A stretch of 64,000 bases of DNA. It comes from Streptomyces sp. NRRL S-37. Lineage in GTDB: Bacteria; Actinomycetota; Actinomycetes; Streptomycetales; Streptomycetaceae. Shown here piece by piece: positions 35,978 through 44,233 of this stretch. Position numbers and translations under genes: made by a program. Under the pieces are notes generated by a model. The model was given only the letters and a program-made list of their open reading frames with translations, did not search any database and was not told where the DNA came from. Within the stretch, counting starts at the first letter, position 1. The number at the start of each line of letters is the position of its first letter. The stretch is taken from NCBI RefSeq assembly GCF_000721605.1, contig NZ_JOIZ01000003.1, forward strand, positions 248,001 to 312,000, given 5' to 3'.

Positions 35978-37191
35978 TTGTCCCCCTCGAAGTGCGGGTT
36001 CTCCCAGATGACCGTCGCGCCCATGCCGAAGCCGACGCACATGGTGGTCAGGCCGTAGCGGACGTGCGGCTGCTCCTCGAACTGGCGGGCCAGCTGCGTC
36101 ATCAGGCGGACGCCGGAGGAGGCCAGCGGGTGACCGAACGCGATGGCGCCGCCGTACTGGTTGACGCGCTCGTCGTCGTCGGCGATGCCGTAGTGGTCCA
36201 GGAAGGCGAGGACCTGGACGGCGAAGGCCTCGTTGATCTCGAACAGGCCGATGTCGGAGATGGACAGGCCGGCCTGGGCCAGCGCCTTCTCCGTGGCCGG
36301 GATCGGGCCGTAGCCCATGACCTCGGGCTCCACACCCGCGAAGGAGTAGGAGACCAGGCGCATCTTGACCGGGAGGCCGTTCTCGCGGGCGAAGTCCTCG
36401 CTCGCGATGAGGGAGGCGGTGGCGCCGTCGTTCAGACCGGCCGCGTTGCCGGCGGTGACCCGGCCGTGGACGCGGAACGGGGTCTTCAGGCCGGAGAGGT
36501 TCTCCAGGGTGGTGCCGGGACGCATCGGCTCGTCGGCGGTGACCAGACCCCAGCCCGTCTCACCGGCCTCTTCGTTGGTGCGGCGTACGGAGACCGGGAC
36601 CAGGTCGGCCTGGATCTTGCCGTTGGCGTACGCCTTGGCGGCCTTCTCCTGGGAGCGGACCGCGTACTCGTCGGCGCGCAGCTTGGTGATGTGCGGGTAG
36701 CGGTCGTGCAGGTTCTCGGCGGTCATGCCCATGAAGAGGGCGGACTCGTCGACCAGCTTCTCGGAGACGAAGCGGGGGTTGGGGTCCACGCCCTCGCCCA
36801 TCGGGTGGCGGCCCATGTGCTCGACGCCGCCCGCGATGGCGACGTCGTACGCGCCGAAGGCGACGGAGCCGGCCACCGTGGTGACGGCGGTCAGGGCGCC
36901 GGCGCACATGCGGTCGATGGAGTAGCCCGGGACCGAGGTGGGCAGGCCCGCGAGGATGCCGGCCGTGCGGCCGATGGTCAGGCCCTGGTCGCCGATCTGC
37001 GTGGTCGCGGCGATGGCGACCTCGTCGATCTTCTTCGGGTCGAGACCGGGGTTGCGGCGCAGCAGCTCCCGGATCGCCTTCACCACGAGGTCGTCGGCCC
37101 GGGTCTCGTGGTAGATGCCCTTCGGGCCCGCCTTGCCGAACGGGGTACGGACGCCGTCGACGAAGACGACGTCCCTGACGGTACGAGGCAC
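35974..37191 (-). CDS. fadA: Acetyl-CoA acyltransferase (3-ketoacyl-CoA thiolase)
   Basis: A 405-residue thiolase. Motifs: nucleophile Cys in IDRMCAGALTA, INEAFAVQVL, NQYGGAIAFGHPLASSG and the C-terminal TMCVGFGMGATVIWE with the second Cys. It cleaves 3-ketoacyl-CoA to acetyl-CoA and a shortened acyl-CoA. GTG 37191 with GGAGGAGA upstream is preferred over a longer frame to 37296. It is first in the fadA-fadB operon. Confidence 0.93.
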   Translation of the reverse strand: MPRTVRDVVFVDGVRTPFGKAGPKGIYHETRADDLVVKAIRELLRRNPGLDPKKIDEVAIAATTQIGDQGLTIGRTAGILAGLPTSVPGYSIDRMCAGALTAVTTVAGSVAFGAYDVAIAGGVEHMGRHPMGEGVDPNPRFVSEKLVDESALFMGMTAENLHDRYPHITKLRADEYAVRSQEKAAKAYANGKIQADLVPVSVRRTNEEAGETGWGLVTADEPMRPGTTLENLSGLKTPFRVHGRVTAGNAAGLNDGATASLIASEDFARENGLPVKMRLVSYSFAGVEPEVMGYGPIPATEKALAQAGLSISDIGLFEINEAFAVQVLAFLDHYGIADDDERVNQYGGAIAFGHPLASSGVRLMTQLARQFEEQPHVRYGLTTMCVGFGMGATVIWENPHFEGDK

Positions 37192-37220
37192 GATGGCTCT
37201 CCTCCAGGTGCGGGACGCTG

Positions 37221-37232
37221 AGCGCTTGCTTA
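37221..37232 (-). promoter_or_regulatory. Candidate acyl-responsive TetR-type operator half-site upstream of fadA
   Basis: Read on the minus strand the sequence is TAAGCAAGCGCT, which resembles one half of the AAGCAAGCGCTTGCTT-type palindromes used by fatty-acid TetR repressors; the other half is poorly conserved here. It lies about 30 nt upstream of the fadA start, where a repressor would act. This is an analogy only. Confidence 0.3.
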
Positions 37233-37357
37233 CGGGACATGCTACTTGTGGGTAACGTGACTGCACAGTCCCGTCGGCCGGAGCGGCGAACATCACACGT
37301 TTGCCTCGCCCCCGCCGCCCCTTCCCGTCCCGAACCTGGGGCTCCGCCCCAGACCCC

Positions 37358-37410
37358 GCTCCTCGAACGCCGGAGGGGCTGACTTCCAGCCCCTCCGGCG
37401 TTCGAGGAGC
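37358..37410. repeat. Perfect 24-bp inverted repeat, Streptomyces-type interspersed hairpin
   Basis: The arm 37358-37381 (core CTCCTCGAACGCCGGAGG) is exactly complementary to 37387-37410 around the 5-nt loop ACTTC. Outer arms (GGGGCTCCGCCCC and GGGGGCAGCGCCCCC) form further small hairpins from about 37337 to 37445. I recall near-identical hairpins recurring between genes in many Streptomyces genomes. It ends the leftward LacI gene and lies behind the fadA promoter; a terminator role is likely. Confidence 0.75.
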
Positions 37411-37471
37411 GAGGGTCCGGGGGCAGCGCCCCCGGGAGGGGACGGGTAAGGGCGGCGGGGGCGAGAACCCC

Positions 37472-38506
37472 TCACGGCGGTGCCGTGGACCCCCGAGGTG
37501 TCAGGACCGGGGTCGGTACCGGGTGGGAGCCCGGCCCCTCGCCGGTGATGACGCCGAACAGCGTGCGCGCCACCTCCGCCCCGAACCCGTGCACATCATG
37601 GCTCATCGCCGACAGCGTCGGATGCGTCAGCCGGCACAGCTGCGAGTCGTCCCACGCCAGCAGCGACACGTCGTCCGGCACCCGCAGCCCCATCTCCGCC
37701 GCCACCGACAGCCCCGCCACCGCCATGATGTCGTTGTCGTACACGATCGCCGTCGGCCGGTCGCCCGGCGCGGCGGCCAGCAGCGAGCGGGTCGCCCGCG
37801 CGCCCGCGTCCCCGGAGAAGTCCGTCGCCACCTGCCACGCCCGCGCGGGCGGCTCCAGCGCCCCGACCGCCTCGTCGAACGCGGTCGTACGGATCGCGGT
37901 GTGCCCGAGCGCCGCCGCGCCGCCCACCCGGGCGATCCGCCGGTGCCCGAGCGCCGCCAGATACCGCACCGCCTCGGTCACGGCCGTGGCGTCGTCCGTC
38001 CATACGGAGGTCAGCCCGCCGGTCAGCGACGGGTGCCCGACGGCCACCGTCGGCAGCCCGAGCCGCCCGGCCACCGCCGGGCGGGGGTCGTCGGCCCGGA
38101 AGTCCACCAGGATCGATCCGCCGATCTGCCGGCCCCTCCACCACGACTCCATCAGCCCGACCTCCTCGTCCGGGCTGCGCACCAGCCGCAGCAGCAGCGA
38201 GCAGGACCGTTCGACCAGGACGCTCTCCACCCCCGAGATGAACTCCATGTAGAACGGCTCCAGGCCGAGCAGCCGGGCGGGCCGGCACACCGCGAGCCCC
38301 ACCACGTCCACCCGCGACCCGGCCAGCGTGCGCGCGGTCGGACTCGGCGCCCAGCCCAGTTCCCGCGCCGCCCGGAAGATCCGCTCGCGGGTTGCCTCCG
38401 ACAGGCCGGGTTTCCGGTTGAAGGCGAGGGACACGGCCCCCTTGGACACACCGGCGCGCGCGGCGACGTCCTTGATGGTGACGCGGGGGGCCGGCGTTGC
38501 CGTCAT
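37472..38506 (-). CDS. LacI-family transcriptional regulator
   Basis: 344 residues. N-terminal HTH VTIKDVAARAGVSKGAVSLAF with the hinge region, then a sugar-binding periplasmic-binding-protein-like domain (GLAVCRPARLLGLEPFYMEFI, TAIVYDNDIMAVAGL). It overlaps the end of the mannosidase gene by ATGA and so is cotranscribed with it. It most likely represses both its own operon and the divergent sugar importer through the CTnnACCGGTnnAG palindromes at 40906-40975, with a mannoside or manno-oligosaccharide as inducer (inferred). Confidence 0.9.
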   Translation of the reverse strand: MTATPAPRVTIKDVAARAGVSKGAVSLAFNRKPGLSEATRERIFRAARELGWAPSPTARTLAGSRVDVVGLAVCRPARLLGLEPFYMEFISGVESVLVERSCSLLLRLVRSPDEEVGLMESWWRGRQIGGSILVDFRADDPRPAVAGRLGLPTVAVGHPSLTGGLTSVWTDDATAVTEAVRYLAALGHRRIARVGGAAALGHTAIRTTAFDEAVGALEPPARAWQVATDFSGDAGARATRSLLAAAPGDRPTAIVYDNDIMAVAGLSVAAEMGLRVPDDVSLLAWDDSQLCRLTHPTLSAMSHDVHGFGAEVARTLFGVITGEGPGSHPVPTPVLTPRGSTAPP

Positions 38507-40896
38507 CGAGGGGGCTCCACGCAGTACAGGGCGCGGCGGGCGGTGTCCGGGTCCGGAGTCTTCCAGCCCCGCACCCCGATGGTCACCTCTTCTCCGGGCA
38601 GCAGGGTCACCAGCCCCCGGTCGGCCACCGCGTCCGGGTCCAGCCGGTCGGCCTGGAGCAGCAGGTCCCGTACGAGGGTGCGGGCCGTGACCGTGATCCC
38701 GCCGGGCGCGAGCGCCACCTCGAACTCGGGCCGCGGGTACGGGATCTCCCGGTCCGGCACCGGGAAGTACGCGGCCCGCAGGCCGTCCGCGTCGGCGACC
38801 AGGAACTCCTTCGGGCCGGCCGGGACCAGGCCGGCCGGGACCTCGGTCACCGCCACCGTCCGCCCCCCGGCGGCCAGCGCCGGGCCCGCCTCCCCGAGCA
38901 CCGTGCCGTCCACGGACATCCGGCGCAGCCACAGCGTGCCGTGCCAGTCCCCGGCGGACTGGTTGACCGCCGCCACCACCAGACCACCGCCGCCCCCGTC
39001 CACGTCCGCGCGCACGGTCAGCAGCCGGTCCGCGTACAGCCGCCGCAGCTCGTGGTAGAGCGGCTTCTCCCGCCCGTCCCCGTCGATCGCGGCCCAGGAC
39101 GTCACCGGCCAGCAGTCGTTGAGCTGCCACACCACCGTGCCCGCGCACACCGGCCAGTGCGAGCGCCAGTGTTCGACCCCGGCGGCGATCGCACGCGCCT
39201 GGTTGACCTGCGTCAGATAGTGCCAGCGGTCGAAGTCGCCCTCCGGAACGGCGAAATGGCGGGCCAGCCCGCGCTCCAGCTTGCCGTTGCCGTCGTCCGC
39301 CTTCTGGTGGTGCAGCATGCCGGGGGAGTCCGGCGCGAGCTCCTCCCCGGGCAGCGCCCGGCGCAGCGTGGCGTACGCGGGCGGCGCCTGCCAGCCGAAC
39401 TCGGCCACGAAACGCGGCACATGGAGCCGGTAGTCGGCGTAGTCGGTACGGTTCCACACCTCCCAGGAGTGGTGCGTGCCGTGCGCCGGGTCGTTGGGGT
39501 GGTGCCGCCAGGAACCGGACCAGGGGCTGCCCGCCGTGTACGGCCGTGTGGGGTCCAACTCGGCGACGACCCTGGGCAGTACGCCCAGGTAGTACCCCTC
39601 GCCCCAGGAGTCCCCGGCCAGCCCCGGCTCCCAGTCCCAGTCCCGGAACCCCCACAGGTTCTCGTTGTTGCCGTTCCACAGCACCAGCGAGGGGTGCGGC
39701 ATCAGCCGTACGACGTTCTCCCGCGCCTCCGCCTCCACCTCCCCGCGCAGCGGCTGCTCCTCGGGGTAGGCGGCGCACGCGAACGGGAAGTCCTGCCAGA
39801 CCAGCAGCCCCAGCTCGTCGCAGGCGTCGTAGAAGTCCTCGCTCTCGTAGATCCCGCCGCCCCAGACGCGCACCAGGTCCACGCCCGCGCCGGCCGCCTG
39901 TTCCAGCCGCCGCCGGTAGCGCTCACGGGTGATCCGGGACGGGAAGACGTCGTCCGGGATCCAGTTGACGCCCCGCGCGAACAGCCGCTCCCCGTTGACG
40001 ACCAGGGTGAACCCGGTGCCGTGCTCATCGGCCGAGGTGTCCAGCCCCACCGTCCGGAACCCGATCCGCCGCCGCCACGAGTCCAGCGCTTCCTCACCGT
40101 GCAGCAGCGTCAACTCGACGTCGTACAGCGGTTGTTCGCCGTACCCCCGGGGCCACCACAGCCGTACGTCCGGCACCCGCAGCCGTACGGCCCCCCGTGT
40201 CCCGTCGAGCTCCGCGCGGGCGCGTACGCCGCCGACGCTCGCCTCCACGGTGAGCGGTGCCCCGCCCCGGGAACGCTCCACGTCGACCGCCAGCTCGACC
40301 TGCCCCGTGCCGTCCTCGACGGTCACCAGCGGGCGCACCCGGGCGATCCGCGCCGTCGACCAGTGCTCCAGCCGTACCGGCCGCCAGATCCCGGCCGTCA
40401 CCAGCGTCGGCCCCCAGTCCCAGCCGAACGAGCAGGCCATCTTGCGCAGGTACTGGTACGGCTCGGCGTACGCTCCCGGCCGCTCGCCCAGCGCGCCGCG
40501 CACCGCCTCGGCCTCGGTGTAGGCGGACGCGAACCGCACGGTGAGCCGCCCGCTCAGCCCCGTCACGTCGAAGCGGTACGAGCGGTGCATGTTCCGCGTC
40601 CGGCCCAGTGTCCGGCCGTCGAGCAGGACCTCGGCGACGGTGTCGAGACCGTCGAAGACCAGGTCCGTCCGTTCGTGCGCGCCCGCTTCGGCGGTCAGTT
40701 CCGTCTCGTACGTCCACTCCCGCCGGCCCACCCACGCCACCTCGGTCTCGCTCCGGCCGAGGAACGGGTCGGGGATCAGCCCGGCCGCCAGCAGATCGGT
40801 GTGCACGCACCCCGGCACCGAGGCGGGGAGCGCCTCCCCCGTGCCGTCCGGGTGTCGCAGGGTCCATCCCTCGGTGAGCGGTGTGACCTGACGCAT
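38503..40896 (-). CDS. Glycoside hydrolase family 2 beta-mannosidase
   Basis: A 797-residue cytoplasmic GH2 enzyme. The N-terminal sugar-binding domain has SVPGCVHTDLLAAGLIPDPFLG, typical of beta-mannosidases. The catalytic domain has WNGNNENLWG (acid/base Glu) and FVAEFGWQAPPAYATL (nucleophile Glu). It would release mannose from imported manno-oligosaccharides. ATG 40896 sits 5 nt after GGGAG; a GTG at 40902 is the alternative. It is the first gene of a mannosidase-LacI operon, divergent from a sugar importer. Confidence 0.88.
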   Translation of the reverse strand: MRQVTPLTEGWTLRHPDGTGEALPASVPGCVHTDLLAAGLIPDPFLGRSETEVAWVGRREWTYETELTAEAGAHERTDLVFDGLDTVAEVLLDGRTLGRTRNMHRSYRFDVTGLSGRLTVRFASAYTEAEAVRGALGERPGAYAEPYQYLRKMACSFGWDWGPTLVTAGIWRPVRLEHWSTARIARVRPLVTVEDGTGQVELAVDVERSRGGAPLTVEASVGGVRARAELDGTRGAVRLRVPDVRLWWPRGYGEQPLYDVELTLLHGEEALDSWRRRIGFRTVGLDTSADEHGTGFTLVVNGERLFARGVNWIPDDVFPSRITRERYRRRLEQAAGAGVDLVRVWGGGIYESEDFYDACDELGLLVWQDFPFACAAYPEEQPLRGEVEAEARENVVRLMPHPSLVLWNGNNENLWGFRDWDWEPGLAGDSWGEGYYLGVLPRVVAELDPTRPYTAGSPWSGSWRHHPNDPAHGTHHSWEVWNRTDYADYRLHVPRFVAEFGWQAPPAYATLRRALPGEELAPDSPGMLHHQKADDGNGKLERGLARHFAVPEGDFDRWHYLTQVNQARAIAAGVEHWRSHWPVCAGTVVWQLNDCWPVTSWAAIDGDGREKPLYHELRRLYADRLLTVRADVDGGGGGLVVAAVNQSAGDWHGTLWLRRMSVDGTVLGEAGPALAAGGRTVAVTEVPAGLVPAGPKEFLVADADGLRAAYFPVPDREIPYPRPEFEVALAPGGITVTARTLVRDLLLQADRLDPDAVADRGLVTLLPGEEVTIGVRGWKTPDPDTARRALYCVEPPR

Positions 40897-40905
40897 GCAC
40901 ACTCC

Positions 40906-40975
40906 CTAAACCGGTCCAGCCATGTCCGGGCAACGTTTTGGCATCGTTGGCGTGATAGAGACTTTACCGGTTCAG
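40906..40975. promoter_or_regulatory. Paired LacI-type operators between the mannosidase and sugar importer
   Basis: Two sites fit the palindrome CTnnACCGGTnnAG exactly: CTAAACCGGTCCAG (40906-40919) and CTTTACCGGTTCAG (40962-40975), 56 bp centre to centre. Each lies at the upstream edge of one divergent operon. CG-centred palindromes of this kind are the usual target of LacI regulators, and a LacI gene is in the leftward operon. Confidence 0.7.
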
Positions 40976-41047
40976 TGAGGGGCTGTCAGAGTGCCGAACC
41001 AGCCAACCCACTCGTGCTCGTCCGCCCCGTGAACGGAGCTGATGCAC

Positions 41048-42364
41048 ATGTACCGCCGCACCGCACTTGCCGGATCGATCGCCCTCCTCGCCCTGCTGGC
41101 CTCCGCCTGCACGGGCTCGGGGGGCTCCGCCGAGGGCGCGGGCGCCGAGGCGCCCGACGACCCGTCGAAGGCCGAAGGCTCCATCACGGTCCTCACCCAC
41201 CGGACCGACCTGGTGCAGGACGGGACGATGGAGAAGTACGCGGCCGAGTTCAACAAGACCTACCCCGGGGTGAAGGTCGAGTTCGACGGCCTCACCGACT
41301 ACGAGGGCGAGGTCAAGATCCGCATGAACACGGAGAACTACGGCGACGTCCTCATGATCCCGGCGGTCATCGAGAAGAAGGACTACCCGAAGTTCTTCGC
41401 CTCCCTCGGCACCCGGGCCGAACGCGCCGCCACGTACCGCTTCACCGACTACTCCACCGTCGACGGCAAGGTCTACGGCCAGAGCCCGATCGGTGTCGTC
41501 CCCGGCTTCGTCTACAACAAGAAGGTGTGGAGCGAGGCCGGCGTCACCGACTGGCCCACCACCCCCGCCGAGTTCCTCGACGACCTGAAGGCGATCAGGT
41601 CGAGGACCGACGCGGTGCCGTACTACACCAACTTCAAGGACATGTGGCCGCTGACCCAGTGGACCAACGTCAACGGCTCCGTCGGCTGCGACACGAACGC
41701 CACCACGAAACTCGCCGAGGGCGACCCCTGGGCCGAGGGCGCCGACCTGCGCGTGGGCGACACCCTGCTCCACGACATCGTCAGCGGCGGACTCGCGGAG
41801 AAGGACCCGACCACCACCAACTGGGAAGGCTCCAAACCCAAGCTGGCCAAGGGGGAGATCGCCACCATGTGGCTCGGCTCCTGGGCCGTCGTCCAGATGC
41901 GGGACGCCGCGGAGCAGGCCGGCACCGACCCCGCCGACATCGGCTTCATGCCCTTCCCCGCGCAGAAGGACGGCGCCTTCTGCGCGGTGACCTCCCCGGA
42001 CTACCAGCAGGCCGTCAACGTCCACTCCGACCACAAGGAAGCCGCCCGCGCCTGGATCGACTGGTTCACCGACGAGTCCGGCTACGCGGCGGCCAACCTC
42101 GCCCTGTCCCCGCTGAAGGACGCACCCCTGCCCGACATCCTCAAGCCGTACGAGGAGAAGGGCGTCAAGCTCATCGACCTCGACGACAGCAAGGGCGCCG
42201 AGGTGAAGTCCATCGACAACCAGTCCGAGGTCGGCATCTACAAGCCCGACTACCGCCAGGAACTCGTCGACCTCGCCCGCGGCGCCCGCGAGGGCGGCCT
42301 CGACGACTTCCTCGGCGACCTCGGCGAACGGTGGGCCGAGGCGCGGAACTCCCTGGGGTCCTGA
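41048..42364 (+). CDS. Sugar ABC transporter substrate-binding lipoprotein
   Basis: About 438 residues. A lipoprotein signal peptide ends in the lipobox LLASAC with Cys21 as the lipidated residue. The mature part is a family 1 extracellular solute-binding protein (for example ITVLTHRTDLVQDG, IGVVPGFVYNKKVW, IATMWLGSWAVVQM). It should bind manno-oligosaccharides or a related sugar, judged from the beta-mannosidase next door. GGAG at 41035-41038 favours ATG 41048 over ATG 41042. Its stop shares a base with the next start. Confidence 0.9.
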   Translation: MYRRTALAGSIALLALLASACTGSGGSAEGAGAEAPDDPSKAEGSITVLTHRTDLVQDGTMEKYAAEFNKTYPGVKVEFDGLTDYEGEVKIRMNTENYGDVLMIPAVIEKKDYPKFFASLGTRAERAATYRFTDYSTVDGKVYGQSPIGVVPGFVYNKKVWSEAGVTDWPTTPAEFLDDLKAIRSRTDAVPYYTNFKDMWPLTQWTNVNGSVGCDTNATTKLAEGDPWAEGADLRVGDTLLHDIVSGGLAEKDPTTTNWEGSKPKLAKGEIATMWLGSWAVVQMRDAAEQAGTDPADIGFMPFPAQKDGAFCAVTSPDYQQAVNVHSDHKEAARAWIDWFTDESGYAAANLALSPLKDAPLPDILKPYEEKGVKLIDLDDSKGAEVKSIDNQSEVGIYKPDYRQELVDLARGAREGGLDDFLGDLGERWAEARNSLGS

Positions 42365-43317
42365 TGACGGACACCACCCGCAAGGCGGCGTGGCCGGCAG
42401 TCCCGGCCACGCCCGCCGGACCGAAGCGGGCCGCGCCCGCCCCGCGCCGCACCCGGCTGACCCGCCGCCTCACCCCGTGGCTCTTCCTGCTCGCCCCGCT
42501 GGCCCTGCTGCTGACCTTCACCTACGCGCCGATCGCCAACATGCTCGCGTACAGCTTCACCGACTGGGACGGCGTCAGCCCGGAGCTGAACTGGACCGGC
42601 ACCGGGAACTACACCGAACTCCTCACCCGCTCCGAGCTGTTCGAGGTCTTCTTCGTCAGCGGCTACTACCTCGCCGCCTCCGTGGTGCAGATCGTCCTCG
42701 CCCTCTACTTCGCCACGGTCCTCAGCTTCGACGTCCGCTTCCGGAACTTCTTCAAGGGCGTGCTGTTCTTCCCGTACCTGATCAACGGGGTGGCGATCGG
42801 CTTCGTCTTCCTCTACTTCTTCCAGGACGGCGGCACCCTCGACTCCGTACTGAGCCTGCTCGGCGTCGGGACCGACCACGCCTGGCTGGGCACGCCGTTC
42901 TCCGCGAACACCTCGCTCGCCGGCGTCTCCGTCTGGCGCCACCTGGGCCTGAACTTCGTCCTCTTCCTCGGCGCCATCCAGTCCATCCCGGGCGAGCTGT
43001 ACGAGGCGGCCGAGATCGACGGAGCCGGCCGCTGGCACCAGTTCCGGTACATCATCGCGCCCGGCATCAAGCCCGTCCTGAGCCTGAGCGTGATCCTCTC
43101 CGTCTCCGGCTCGCTCTCGGTCTTCGAGATCCCGTACATCATGACCGGCGGCGCCACCGGCACCGAGACCTTCGTGATCCAGACCGTGAAGCTGGCCTTC
43201 CAGTTCAACAAGACGGGCCTCGCCTCGGCCGCCGCCGTCGTCCTGCTGCTGATCGTCCTGGCGGTCACCTGGGTGCAGCGGCGCGTCGTCCCCGACGAGA
43301 AGGTGGACCTCGTATGA
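42364..43317 (+). CDS. Sugar ABC transporter permease (MalF-like)
   Basis: A 317-residue membrane permease. After a Pro/Ala-rich N-terminus come about six transmembrane helices and the EAA loop ELYEAAEIDGAGRWHQFRYI, which docks the ATPase. It is coupled to the binding protein (TGATG) and to the second permease (ATGA). No ATPase gene is in this operon, so a shared MsiK-type ATPase encoded elsewhere is probably used, as is known for Streptomyces sugar importers. Confidence 0.9.
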   Translation: MTDTTRKAAWPAVPATPAGPKRAAPAPRRTRLTRRLTPWLFLLAPLALLLTFTYAPIANMLAYSFTDWDGVSPELNWTGTGNYTELLTRSELFEVFFVSGYYLAASVVQIVLALYFATVLSFDVRFRNFFKGVLFFPYLINGVAIGFVFLYFFQDGGTLDSVLSLLGVGTDHAWLGTPFSANTSLAGVSVWRHLGLNFVLFLGAIQSIPGELYEAAEIDGAGRWHQFRYIIAPGIKPVLSLSVILSVSGSLSVFEIPYIMTGGATGTETFVIQTVKLAFQFNKTGLASAAAVVLLLIVLAVTWVQRRVVPDEKVDLV

Positions 43318-44144
43318 CCCGCCGCACCGTGGCCCGCGCCCTCGTGTACCTGTCGCTGGTCCTCGCCACGCTCGTCGTGCTGCTGCCGCTCACCGTGGTC
43401 TTCCTGACCTCGCTGAAGTCGTCCGGGGAGATGGCGGACGGCAGCGGGGCGCTCGCCCTGCCCGACGACCCGCTGAACCTCGACAACTACGTGACCGCGT
43501 TCCGGGACGGGCAGATGCTGTCCGCGTTCGGCAACACGGCGGTCATCCTCGTCGTCGCCGTCGGCGGCACCATCCTCATCGGCTCGATGACCGCGTACGC
43601 GATCGACCGCTTCCACTTCCGCTTCAGGAAATCGGTCGTCGCCCTGTTCCTGCTCGCCGCGCTGGTCCCCGGGGTGACCACCCAGGTGGCGACCTTCCAG
43701 ATCGTGGACAGCTTCGGCATGTTCGACAGCCTGTGGGCGCCGATCGCGCTCTACATGGGCACGGACATCGTGTCGATCTACATCTTCCTGCAGTTCATCC
43801 GCTCCATTCCGATCTCCCTGGACGAGGCGGCCCGGCTGGACGGCGCGGGCGCCTTCACGGTCTACCGCAAGGTGATCCTCCCGCTGCTCAAACCGGCCAT
43901 CGCGACGGTGGTGATCGTGAAGGGGATCAACGTCTACAACGACTTCTACATCCCCTTCCTCTACATGCCCTCCGAGGATCTTGGCGTGATCTCGACGTCC
44001 CTGTTCCGCTTCAAGGGCCCCTTCGGCGCGCACTGGGAGACCATCTCGGCGGGCGCGGTCCTGGTCATCCTCCCCACCCTGCTGGTCTTCCTCTTCCTCC
44101 AGCGCTTCATCTACAACGGGTTCATGAGGGGGGCGACGAAGTAA
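43314..44144 (+). CDS. Sugar ABC transporter permease (MalG-like)
   Basis: A 276-residue permease with six predicted helices, starting LVYLSLVLATLVVLLPLTVVFLTSLK. The EAA loop is SLDEAARLDGAGAFTVYRKV. It pairs with the MalF-like subunit to form the membrane channel. It is the last gene of the importer operon and converges with the ribonuclease D gene. Confidence 0.9.
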   Translation: MTRRTVARALVYLSLVLATLVVLLPLTVVFLTSLKSSGEMADGSGALALPDDPLNLDNYVTAFRDGQMLSAFGNTAVILVVAVGGTILIGSMTAYAIDRFHFRFRKSVVALFLLAALVPGVTTQVATFQIVDSFGMFDSLWAPIALYMGTDIVSIYIFLQFIRSIPISLDEAARLDGAGAFTVYRKVILPLLKPAIATVVIVKGINVYNDFYIPFLYMPSEDLGVISTSLFRFKGPFGAHWETISAGAVLVILPTLLVFLFLQRFIYNGFMRGATK

Positions 44145-44180
44145 GCCTCAGGGGCGCGACCAGCCGCGTACGGCCCGCGC

Positions 44181-44232
44181 CCGCCGTACGACGAAACCCG
44201 CCGTACGGCGACGGGGCACCCGCCGTACGGCG
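44181..44232. repeat. Two identical 12-bp palindromes between convergent genes
   Basis: CGCCGTACGGCG occurs at 44199-44210 and 44221-44232, exactly 22 bp apart, and a partial copy starts at 44181. Each is self-complementary. They sit in the 89-nt gap between the permease stop and the ribonuclease D stop, so a terminator or protein-binding role is possible. Confidence 0.45.
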
Positions 44233-44233
44233 C

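Noticed and set aside
33830..36058. A 742-codon open frame on the plus strand
   Set aside because: It is antisense to fadB, with a biased composition and no domain.
37321..37471. Considered a CRISPR or tRNA-like element
   Set aside because: It is a single inverted repeat with no spacer series and no cloverleaf.
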